From: an uncultured Cyclobacteriaceae bacterium
Lineage (GTDB): Bacteria; Bacteroidota; Bacteroidia; Cytophagales; Cyclobacteriaceae
Direction: 5' to 3'
Length of the DNA stretch: 52,981 nt
Assembly (NCBI GenBank): GCA_937958005.1
Contig: CALGOB010000046.1
Coordinates: 1 to 52,981, forward strand
The translations under genes were made by a program, and so were the position numbers. Below the pieces are notes generated by a model, which did no database searches, was not told the DNA's origin, and worked only from the letters and a program-made list of their open reading frames with translations. Shown piece after piece: positions 7,967 through 14,612 of this stretch. The first letter of the stretch is position 1, and each line of letters opens with the position of its first letter.

Positions 7967-8341
7967 TTATAATGAAGTGGTATTAACTAAAAAACCGTTT
8001 AGCTTCAGTATAGTAAAAACAGTAATCAAACCAATAATGGAAGCAACTACATCGTACGGATCGTAAGTATTTGCGCCTCCTAAATTATGGATTTTAAATT
8101 CTTGAAGGATTACATAAACTGCTGCTGCAAGAGTGGCAATGAGGTAAATAGTTTGATCATTTAGTTTTTCCATTACCTTAACCCTTCTTTTTAATAAGAA
8201 TAAATTCCCCGTAATTACAAAAGTTCCCAAGACTGCTTCTAGAAAATTCGGTAATGAATTAACGAAAATGGTGAATATTTCAACTAACTCTGATTGATGC
8301 ACCCAAGGCCGCAATAAAAATTTATTGAAAGGATGTAGCAA
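7967..8341 (-). CDS. Membrane protein of unknown function
   Basis: The frame gives 124 residues with three hydrophobic segments (about residues 20-48, 62-80 and 98-118). The start is uncertain: 8341 is a TTG, and the same frame stays open for another 20 codons upstream (IKKHIIYIALFGF-like hydrophobic sequence) without an ATG. The true N-terminus may therefore use an unusual start or have been lost by mutation. It converges with the VOC gene at a gap of 8 bp. I recognise no family. Confidence 0.5.
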   Translation of the reverse strand: MLHPFNKFLLRPWVHQSELVEIFTIFVNSLPNFLEAVLGTFVITGNLFLLKRRVKVMEKLNDQTIYLIATLAAAVYVILQEFKIHNLGGANTYDPYDVVASIIGLITVFTILKLNGFLVNTTSL

Positions 8342-8613
8342 AAAGCCAAACAGAGCTATATAGATAATATGTTTCTTAATTGATATAATAAGTAATAATA
8401 CTCAAATTATCATTAAAAATGAATTTCAGGCCAACTAAGAAGGGTTGTTGTCAAGTTAGGACATTTGAGTCCTTATTTATCATCCCAAGCCGTTTTAGTT
8501 AGTGTTTTAGCTAACTATTATAATTATGGAAATTGATTAATGTCCCTAAATTATGATATAAAAAGTAAATCATATTAACCTTTAGCTAATACAAAACCTT
8601 AAGGTATTGTCTA

Positions 8614-8907
8614 TTATGTAAAAAGTTTCTTATCAGCCCAGAATGTCCCAAACGGGATGATGGAAGCTAACAGGGCCAAGAATACTTTTTTGAAATTCCA
8701 GCTTTGCATGATGGAAACTTGTATGACCAAAAAGACATAAAGAACAAATAACAAACCATGAGCCATTCCAATAACCCTATTGGGACCGTTCATGGCAAGG
8801 CCATATTTTAATGGCATGGTGACAAATAAAATTAACAGAAAAGATACACCTTCAGCAAAAGCAATAATTCTTAGTCTACCTATTTGGGTTTTGATAAGTT
8901 CAAGCAT
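8614..8907 (-). CDS. DUF3817 family membrane protein
   Basis: From ATG 8907 (MLELIKTQIGRLRIIAFAEG) this is 97 residues. It has the DUF3817 pattern: an N-terminal RLRIIAFAEGVSF segment, a TMPLKY loop, a GMAHGLLFVLYV segment and a last membrane helix followed by a short charged end (FGTFWADKKLF). Three membrane helices are expected. A longer frame to 9003 would add a polar, unlikely N-terminus, so the shorter start is preferred. Function is unknown. The gap 8342-8613 upstream holds no gene I can support. Confidence 0.8.
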   Translation of the reverse strand: MLELIKTQIGRLRIIAFAEGVSFLLILFVTMPLKYGLAMNGPNRVIGMAHGLLFVLYVFLVIQVSIMQSWNFKKVFLALLASIIPFGTFWADKKLFT

Positions 8908-9056
8908 GTGAGACCTCTTGTCTTTATGAGATAGCAAATAAAGACAAGAACTATTTACTGGCAAATTATAAAGGCTACAATTTCTATTAGAAAAGTCAAT
9001 CAATGTATGTTATGCCAACCTATTAACATAAATTGATATTAGAGATAAGGAATCAA

Positions 9057-9980
9057 TTAAAAAATTACTTTCACATTAGGAAGTTCAGCATGAATTCTAT
9101 CCTGTTCTTGTTTACTGAAGCTATTCTGACTTAAATCTAATAAAGACAATTTGTTGAAACCATTCAATTTTTTTGGGAGTTTGGTTAGCTTACTATTCCT
9201 TAGCAGGACTACTTTGAGCTGATTCATCTGAGTCAAGTATTTATTTAAACTCTTGAGGTGAATGTTTTTATTTTCATCCATTGCCAAACCTTTGATGTTT
9301 GACAAGAGTTGAATTTCTTTAGGGAGTTTTTTCAAAGTGTTATGCTTTAAATCTAGCACATTTAATTTGCTAAGATTAGAAAGAATTTGAAAAGCTTGTT
9401 TTAAATTCAAATTCGGGTTATTCCCTAAATCGATTTCTTCCAGTGACGTCAATTTTTTTGCCTGATCTGGCAAAGATTGCAGATCATTTCCATCTAGATA
9501 GAGTTTGTCTAATTTGTCAATGTTTGACATCACATTTACTGCCTGTGAAATATCTAGGCCTATATTATCTCCCAAATCCAGCTCTCGTAAAAGTGGTAAC
9601 TTTTTTAGTATTTCTGGTAGTTTTTTGAAACGATTAGCCCTAAGGTTAATGACCTCTATTTGTGTAAGAGTGATCAATTGCTTGGGAAGATTAGTCAACT
9701 GATTTCCCTGTAATTTTAATAACTCTAATTTTTGTAAATCAAGCACTCCAGTCGGTAATTCCTTTAATTGACAATCAGTTAAAAAGAGAACCCTTACTTC
9801 TGTTAAATTGGAAGAAATGCGGTTAAAAACTAGGAGATCCTGAGGTGAAATGTCTAGCCATTTTACTTGATTAGGTTGTGAGCTGGCTTTTTCTATTTCA
9901 TTAAAGCGTTGTGGATTTTGAGCACTTAGCTTAACAAAGCAAAGGCAAGAAAGTAATGTGAATATGAGTTTTATTATCAT
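9057..9980 (-). CDS. Secreted leucine-rich repeat protein
   Basis: This encodes 307 residues with a signal peptide (residues 1-20, ending KLSAQ). About ten leucine-rich repeats cover residues 60-295, with the repeating unit LxxLxLxxNxLxxLPxxIxxL, for example LELLKLQGNQLTNLPKQL and LNVLDLKHNTLKKLPKEI. Two repeats carry a longer DLGDN/DLGNN version. There is no sorting tail and no other domain, so it is probably periplasmic or surface-bound and involved in protein binding. It is transcribed alone, away from the repeat-rich gap that follows at 9981-10592. Confidence 0.85.
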   Translation of the reverse strand: MIIKLIFTLLSCLCFVKLSAQNPQRFNEIEKASSQPNQVKWLDISPQDLLVFNRISSNLTEVRVLFLTDCQLKELPTGVLDLQKLELLKLQGNQLTNLPKQLITLTQIEVINLRANRFKKLPEILKKLPLLRELDLGDNIGLDISQAVNVMSNIDKLDKLYLDGNDLQSLPDQAKKLTSLEEIDLGNNPNLNLKQAFQILSNLSKLNVLDLKHNTLKKLPKEIQLLSNIKGLAMDENKNIHLKSLNKYLTQMNQLKVVLLRNSKLTKLPKKLNGFNKLSLLDLSQNSFSKQEQDRIHAELPNVKVIF

Positions 9981-10097
9981 TTGACTAAAGTTATTTTGAT
10001 TACAAATAAATAAGATAAAATGGTCTTATTCGTCTCAACAGGTAGGTTGAGACCTTAATTTTACTTTGTTGGGTTACAAAAGCAGCTTTCAACTCAG

Positions 10098-10129
10098 CAA
10101 GGTCTTCTGCAAGAGACCTTGCGTTTTTT
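10098..10129 (+). terminator. Intrinsic terminator-like hairpin without an upstream gene
   Basis: CAAGGTCT (10098-10105) pairs with AGACCTTG (10114-10121) around an 8-nt loop and is followed by CGTTTTTT. This is a textbook terminator for the plus strand, yet no plus-strand gene precedes it for 2 kb. A near-copy of the 24-nt hairpin lies in reverse at 10508-10531. It may end a small RNA or be the remains of a lost gene. Confidence 0.6.
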
Positions 10130-10220
10130 AGTTCCAAAAATCATGATTGTTTAAGGCTTCACAACCTTGTTTTTATGATTTCAGCAGCTAAATGGGGGAA
10201 TTACCAACATTCTATATTTT

Positions 10221-10473
10221 AACCCCTATGAGATATTAATTCCCCTGGCCGGGCGCCCCGACTCTCTTGAGTCGATCATTAAATTATTGCCCATAGATAC
10301 CCCTATCCATGGGTACAATGCTATTAAGCTAATGCAAAAGGAAACGGAATCTGGGGCAGGGATAGAAGCGGCATCCTTTTTCTGATAAGAAAAAGATATA
10401 GCTGAAAGCCCGGTTCAGCCCCCAAAATGTTTAACTTAATAACATTATACTCTTGGGTCGGGGTTGGTTCATT
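10221..10473 (+). repeat. R2 hairpin-chain repeat, copy a (split by a structured insert)
   Basis: The left part (10221-10312) has AACCCCTATGAGATATTAATTCCCC, then the GGCCGGGCGCC module, CGACTC/GAGTCG hairpin and GATCATTAAATTATTGCCCATAGATACCCC in register with other R2 copies (motif given in pieces). The right part (10451-10473) is TCTTGGGTCGGGGTTGGTTC plus ATT. Between them sits a 138-bp element with inverted ends (10313-10450). Copy a is more diverged than copies b, d and e1. Confidence 0.75.
10313..10450. ncRNA. Structured RNA-like element, resembles the Flavo-1 motif
   Basis: The ends GTACAATGCTATTAAGCTAA (10313-10332) and TTAACTTAATAACATTATAC (10431-10450) pair over 20 positions with three C-A mismatches. 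Read on the minus strand these become G-U pairs, which hints at a minus-strand RNA. Inside are TGGGG/CCCCA (about 10352-10356 and 10419-10425) and three hairpins: GGAT/ATCC, CTTTTTCT/AGAAAAAG and GCTGAA/TTCAGC. The core GGGATAGAAGCGGCATCC resembles sequences I associate with the Flavo-1 RNA of Bacteroidota; this is from memory and was not searched. It interrupts an R2 copy. Confidence 0.5.
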
Positions 10474-10592
10474 GATCCCATCATCTGTTGCTCATCTAAA
10501 TGGCAACAAGGTCTCTTGCAGAAGATCTCGATGTAAATCCAGTAATTTGGAAATCAATAGATCATTCAATAAAAAGAAAATTAAAGTATTTA

Positions 10593-11768
10593 TTAAGAGC
10601 CTAAATCAAGGGATTCACCACTTTGTTTTTTAAACTCAATAGGAGAAATGCCTACCTGTTTTTTGAATACTCTGTTAAAAGTAGCTTTAGAACTGAATCC
10701 AGCTTCATAAGCTAAAGCAATAATTTTATAATGCTGGAACTGAGGGTCCACTAATTTTTCTTTAACATAGGCAACTCGATAAGAATTGATGTATTCAAAG
10801 AAATTTTGATTAAGATAAGAGTTGATTAAATAAGAAATCAAGTTGGGTTCTATATTAATCTTTTTAGATAGCGTTCTAAGTGTTAGATTTTCATCTTTAA
10901 AAAATTCTTCCCTATTCATAGAATACTTGATTTTATCAAGATACTCGATAGTCTGCTCATCTGACAGGTGTGCATAGCTTTTACTCTTTGGTTTTACAGA
11001 TGCTTGCCTTTTCCATTCGAAATTCATTTTAAAAAGCCCTTGCAGGCCAATCCAATAGCTAAGGTAGCTAATGCAGAAGGCAAGTAAGTAAAGCATAATA
11101 GCAAAAATCAGATGACCAATGTTAAAGGAGATATCGATCAATACCATGATCACAAATGGAATCCAACAGAGCCATATATACCTGAAGTATTGAAATAACT
11201 GCAGTAGCCAGTCAAGTGTGATCTCCTTTAAGTTGGAGAAATTATTGAGTGACCATTGCTCATGTTTTTTAATTAATTGAAGTGATTTACCTAGGTAATA
11301 ATAGGTACTTAAACCTGCCCATAAATAAATGATTAGATGGATAGGGAAATATAAAGGTGATTTATAAGGGATATAGGTATGGTGTATTGAATTAATTACT
11401 TCTCTTAGATGTATCATCAGTTCTATTAAAACTGGGATAAAGTGTGGAACACATTTCTTTGTTAGAGTGAAATTTTCATCTGTTTGTGAAAGAGTAAAAA
11501 AATAAATGATAGGTCCTAAGGCAGTGATATAGTTCCATGGAAACCATAGAAGGTATGGGTATTTTACTTCTAAATCTAGATCAATTAGTAATAAGCTGAA
11601 TAAATGTAAATTGATGATCAATAGTGCCGTAGCCAAGAGTTTGCTTCCAATTCCAAGAGTCTTTTTAAGAAAGAATAAAATAATGGAAATGATAAATGAC
11701 TGTAAAATGCCTGATACAATGATGAAATTGTAAAGGTTGAGATGAAGAGAAATAGCTTGATTTTCCAA
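10593..11768 (-). CDS. Membrane-anchored AraC-family regulator
   Basis: This is 391 residues. The first ~245 form about seven membrane segments, starting at LYNFIIVSGILQSFIISIIL and ending at YLLAFCISYLSYWIGLQGLF. The C-terminal ~110 residues are an AraC-type double helix-turn-helix: LTLRTLSKKINIEPNLISYL for the first, then IALAYEAGFSSKATFNRVFK with the usual GF-S---FNR-FK signature. A seven-TM sensor fused to AraC is common in Bacteroidota and reads an extracellular or membrane signal. Targets are unknown; the flanking genes give no clear lead. It follows the nuclease gene with a 26-bp gap on the same strand, so the two may be co-transcribed. Confidence 0.9.
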   Translation of the reverse strand: MENQAISLHLNLYNFIIVSGILQSFIISIILFFLKKTLGIGSKLLATALLIINLHLFSLLLIDLDLEVKYPYLLWFPWNYITALGPIIYFFTLSQTDENFTLTKKCVPHFIPVLIELMIHLREVINSIHHTYIPYKSPLYFPIHLIIYLWAGLSTYYYLGKSLQLIKKHEQWSLNNFSNLKEITLDWLLQLFQYFRYIWLCWIPFVIMVLIDISFNIGHLIFAIMLYLLAFCISYLSYWIGLQGLFKMNFEWKRQASVKPKSKSYAHLSDEQTIEYLDKIKYSMNREEFFKDENLTLRTLSKKINIEPNLISYLINSYLNQNFFEYINSYRVAYVKEKLVDPQFQHYKIIALAYEAGFSSKATFNRVFKKQVGISPIEFKKQSGESLDLGS

Positions 11769-11794
11769 AAAAACACCTTTTAAACAACGGCCAT

Positions 11795-12508
11795 TTAAGA
11801 ATAACCTAAGTGATCAATAATTACTGGCATATGGTCACTATAAGGTATCCAACCATTGTATCTACCTACTTGCAAATTAGTCTTTTTGTTAATTAAACTA
11901 CTGGATACAAAACAGTAATCCATATGATAGGGCTTTAATAGATTTTTTAGCAGATATAGAGTGGGCTCTTGCTCTTTACCATGACCTTCATTTTTAAGTG
12001 AATGGTATAGGCTCTCTATCTCAAACTTACTTAGGAATTCAACTACATCTGTATGGTTTCCATTTTTCCGGTCAGAATCCCATTGCTGGTTACTGTTAAA
12101 ATCACCTACTAGAATGGTATCGTCCACAAGGTGTTCCTTGTAATGTTGGATAGCACGCCATACTTGTCCCACATATCCCTTTGACTTTATTTTATGGGGC
12201 ATTGCCCAAATTGCAAACAGTGTAGCATCTAAATCACCTGAAACATTTACAGGAATAACATATTGGAATTCTTGTGAGTAATAATCTGCCAATGAAACAC
12301 GATAGTTGTTAAAAGAAATAATCCCTACTCCTTTATTTTGATTTTCGCCTATCCATAAGAATTCGTTGATATTTGGGATCTCTTCGCTTTCTTTAAATTT
12401 CGATGGGTGCTCACACTCCTGAATGATTAAAATATCAGGCTGGTGATTAAGAAGGTGTTCCCATTTTTTCCTGAAAGCCATATTACAATTCCAAGTAATG
12501 ATTCGCAT
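11795..12508 (-). CDS. Endonuclease/exonuclease/phosphatase (EEP) family protein
   Basis: This 237-residue protein has the EEP fold motifs in order: ITWNCNMAF near residue 5 with the metal-ligand Asn, PDILIIQECE with the catalytic Glu (about residue 31), VGDFNSNQQWD with the Asp/Asn pair (about 140), and YSDHMPVI with the final Asp-His near the C-terminus. The family contains AP endonucleases, DNases and phosphodiesterases. No signal peptide is seen, so it should be cytoplasmic. It lies 26 bp upstream of the AraC-family gene on the same strand. Confidence 0.85.
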   Translation of the reverse strand: MRIITWNCNMAFRKKWEHLLNHQPDILIIQECEHPSKFKESEEIPNINEFLWIGENQNKGVGIISFNNYRVSLADYYSQEFQYVIPVNVSGDLDATLFAIWAMPHKIKSKGYVGQVWRAIQHYKEHLVDDTILVGDFNSNQQWDSDRKNGNHTDVVEFLSKFEIESLYHSLKNEGHGKEQEPTLYLLKNLLKPYHMDYCFVSSSLINKKTNLQVGRYNGWIPYSDHMPVIIDHLGYS

Positions 12509-12781
12509 ACCACAATATTAATGCATGAATCAGACAAGAAGCGAATTAGGATGTATTGATTTGATTGTTTTTGATCTCTACATTTTGGTGTCAATGAAAT
12601 TGCTAAAGAAAGATATAGGACTTGATTATTTGCTTGTTAAACTTCAGTCAATGGGAAATAAAATAGCTATAATCATTATGGCATGATAAACTCTAATTCA
12701 ATGAATACTTTTTTTCACCTAGACCGTTATGAACAATATGATATTTGATAAAATTCATTAAATAAAAACGATTTTGATTAA

Positions 12782-12943
12782 GCAAATTTTGAAGGAATTA
12801 ACTCATTAAGTAAAGTAGCACAACAGAAAGTAAATGGTGGTAACCCTCCTGTACAATTGTGTGAATTTGGAAGAGAAGGACAAGCTTGTATAGCTATTGA
12901 TGGTTGGACTTCCTGCTTTTTAAAATCGAGCTCAGGTCTTTAG
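12782..12943 (+). pseudogene. Double-glycine leader peptide relic (bacteriocin/RiPP-like)
   Basis: The open frame reads NFEGINSLSKVAQQKVNGG, a usual double-glycine leader end, followed by a 33-residue core with three Cys (QLCEF, QACIA, TSCFL). A TAA just upstream (12779-12781) in the same frame separates it from KNDFD-coding sequence that would otherwise continue the leader, and no in-frame ATG, GTG or TTG start exists. It is therefore probably a nonsense-inactivated precursor gene. A strong terminator at 13189-13223 ends this stretch. No transporter or modification gene is adjacent. Confidence 0.4.
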
Positions 12944-12978
12944 GTATTTGCGAATGTTAATTAGGAGGTGTCGCGGAT

Positions 12979-13113
12979 ATGGTATTTTATTTACCTAGTG
13001 TTGCTTTGGGTTGTATCCTTATAGATTATATGAACCATGAAAGTGGGGTAAGCCAGGTAAGTACAATAAATAATAGATATACGTTTCTTGGTTATTTCCC
13101 CTATTTGAGTTGA
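12979..13113 (+). CDS. Possible 44-residue hydrophobic peptide
   Basis: ATG 12979 is preceded by AGGAGG (12963-12968) at a 10-base spacing, unusual in a genome where such sites are rare. The product starts MVFYLPSVALGCILIDYM, one probable membrane segment, followed by a polar tail. It sits between the double-glycine relic and the terminator at 13189. It might be an immunity or accessory peptide of the relic, but it could also be chance. No family is recognised. Confidence 0.25.
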   Translation: MVFYLPSVALGCILIDYMNHESGVSQVSTINNRYTFLGYFPYLS

Positions 13114-13188
13114 TTTATGGAGTCACAAATTTGGACGTTTTTCAATAGAACAAAGTGTCATATTTTTCATGACAATCCCTAAAGTTTT

Positions 13189-13230
13189 AAAAGAGAAAGA
13201 GCTATTAAAGCTCTTTCTCTTTTATTTTTT
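13189..13230 (+). terminator. Strong intrinsic terminator
   Basis: AAAAGAGAAAGAGCT (13189-13203) pairs perfectly over 15 bp with AGCTCTTTCTCTTTT (13209-13223) around an ATTAA loop, followed by ATTTTTT. It points along the plus strand and would end a transcript covering the peptide-like frames at 12782-13113. Its presence argues that this 940-bp gap was a transcribed unit. Confidence 0.8.
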
Positions 13231-13231
13231 G

Positions 13232-13325
13232 AATCCCTAAGGGATATTAATTCCCCGACTCTTGAGTCGATCATTAAATTATTGCCCATAGATACACCGT
13301 ACCCTTGGGTCGGGGTTGGTTCATT
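13232..13325 (+). repeat. R2 hairpin-chain repeat, copy b (94 bp)
   Basis: It runs from AATCCCTAAGGGAT to GGGGTTGGTTCATT. Three hairpins are visible: ATCCC/GGGAT, CGACTC-TT-GAGTCG and CCCCGTACCC-type stem with GGGTCGGGG (one base varied here to ACACCGTACCC). It has the same 94-bp length as copies d and e1. It lies directly after a plus-strand terminator. Confidence 0.85.
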
Positions 13326-13452
13326 GTCAGGATGACTCTAAAGGCATAAACCTTCTTCTACCAATCACGGTATTTAAGAACAAAACCCCTTCTCAAAGAT
13401 GGAAAAGAGCGTCACAATCACTCTTTTGATAAAAGGCAATTTTATGGAAAGA

Positions 13453-13707
13453 CTAATCTATAGATCCCATTACTCTTTTCATGAAGCCATTTAGTGCTTC
13501 TTTCTGAGGCGTTCCTGATTTAATATCTTGACTTACTTCTAGTGCACCAGATAAATTTGAAAGTAATTCTCCTATTACATCAAGTTCCTCATCTTTGATG
13601 CCTTTTGCTTCCGTTAAATGCTCCAACAATTCTAAGGTTTCAACCACCCAATCCTCGTCATTCTGATCTATAAACTCTATTACGTGTTTAATTATTGGTA
13701 ATCTCAT
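13453..13707 (-). CDS. Small acidic protein of the thioredoxin operon (probably DUF6952)
   Basis: This 84-residue, helix-rich acidic protein (MRLPIIKHVIEFIDQNDEDW...) overlaps the upstream thioredoxin gene by 20 bp. In Bacteroidota a small protein of this type regularly follows a thioredoxin gene, and I recall it as DUF6952; the name was not checked. The conserved context suggests a role in thiol redox or peroxide defence, but the molecular function is unknown. It has no cysteines. Confidence 0.75.
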   Translation of the reverse strand: MRLPIIKHVIEFIDQNDEDWVVETLELLEHLTEAKGIKDEELDVIGELLSNLSGALEVSQDIKSGTPQKEALNGFMKRVMGSID

Positions 13708-13999
13708 TTAGCAATTCAGTTATGATAGATGGTTTATTTCCAGCAATAGTATTGACTAATTCACCATTTTTGAAAGCGGCAAATGTTGGTAAGTTTTTAA
13801 CTTCCGTTAAACTTCTTGAATTAGGTAATTTCTCAGCATCTACATAGATGAATTTAATCGCCTCATTTTCACTGGCTAATCTTTTGAATTTAGGTTTGGT
13901 AATTCTACAGTTGCCACACCAAGTAGCCCCATATTGCACCATCACCATTTCATTGTTTTCTACTATTTCCTTTAAGTTGTCTTCTGCTAATTCAATCAT
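13688..13999 (-). CDS. Thioredoxin family protein
   Basis: From ATG 13999 this is 103 residues. The active site WCGNC has cysteines at 28 and 31, and the cis-proline lies in NLPTFAAF. The middle dipeptide is GN instead of the usual GP, which shifts redox potential within the family. A start at 14041 would add a hydrophobic FFSFIFVSS stretch from non-ATG-like context, so the shorter form is preferred and the protein should be cytoplasmic. It is translationally coupled to the small acidic protein downstream. A peroxiredoxin gene, often the partner, is not in the window. Confidence 0.88.
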   Translation of the reverse strand: MIELAEDNLKEIVENNEMVMVQYGATWCGNCRITKPKFKRLASENEAIKFIYVDAEKLPNSRSLTEVKNLPTFAAFKNGELVNTIAGNKPSIITELLNEITNN

Positions 14000-14103
14000 T
14001 TGATTCGTTTTTGAAGACACAAAAATAAAAGAAAAAAACACTTGTTAACATCAATTTTGCTTATAGATCCATTGATACTTTCTATCAGCAGTACTTTATT
14101 TAA

Positions 14104-14190
14104 AATCCAAGGGATATTAATTCCCTAGTTGGGCACTCAAGACTCTTCTGTGAGCGCTAAAGCTTACCTTGCTGAGGTGCTGAGTCGATC
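14104..14190 (+). repeat. R2 copy c, left half (interrupted)
   Basis: It begins AATCCAAGGGATATTAATTC and contains a long-tip version of hairpin 2 (GACTCTTCTGTGAGCGC ... GAGGTGCTGAGTC). It ends at GATC, exactly where other copies continue ATTAAATTATT. The right half resumes at 14466. Between them lie a second R2 (reversed) and an R1. Confidence 0.8.
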
Positions 14191-14284
14191 AATGAACCAA
14201 CCCCGACCCAAGGGTACGGGGTATCTATGGGCAATAATTTAATGATCGACTCAAGAGTCGGGGAATTAATATCCCTTAGGGATT
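14191..14284 (-). repeat. R2 copy d (94 bp, reversed, nested)
   Basis: This is the reverse complement of the 94-bp R2 form, from AATGAACCAACCCCGACCC to CCCTTAGGGATT. It is nearly identical to copies b and e1, so it is a recent insertion into the older copy c. Its left neighbour is GATC of copy c and its right neighbour is the R1 start. Confidence 0.88.
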
Positions 14285-14285
14285 A

Positions 14286-14465
14286 AACCCGAATGATGCA
14301 TTAGACTTTTAAGAGAAAATCATAAATAGCAGTTAGATAGCTGCCTAAATTCTGATTTGCAACGCAGACATAGTCTCCATTATGGTGAGTAGGAAATTAG
14401 GATTTAAATGGCTAGATGACTGTTAGTTATGGTTTGTATCAAATTTCTATTGCATCATTCTGGTT
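14286..14465 (+). repeat. R1 palindromic MITE, copy 3 (180 bp, nested)
   Basis: It begins AACCCGAATGATGCA and ends ATCATTCTGGTT. It is close to copy 2 at 6334 over its whole length. The right junction continues AAATTATT, which is the R2 sequence that follows ATTAA in intact copies. R1 therefore entered the TTAA of R2 copy c. Confidence 0.88.
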
Positions 14466-14548
14466 AAATTATTACCATAGATACCCTGTGTCCTTCTGCG
14501 AGTGCCGTAGCTTTCTTAGCAGAGGCACTGGGCCTGGGTTGGTTCATT
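14466..14548 (+). repeat. R2 copy c, right half (interrupted)
   Basis: It resumes with AAATTATTACCATAGATACC and ends GGTTGGTTCATT. Hairpin 3 has the long tip here (CTTCTGCGAGTGCCGTAGC ... AGAGGCACTG). Joined to 14104-14190 it restores one full R2 copy whose hairpins 2 and 3 both carry long tips. Confidence 0.8.
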
Positions 14549-14612
14549 TGGTTTTGGCATAAATAACTACCAATCTATTTTAGATAGATAAAAAAAACTA
14601 GAATCTAACTCC

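Noticed and set aside
10427-10633. Plus-strand frame of 68 codons
   Set aside because: It is built from the R2 right end and the antisense of the AraC-family gene end; no coding character.
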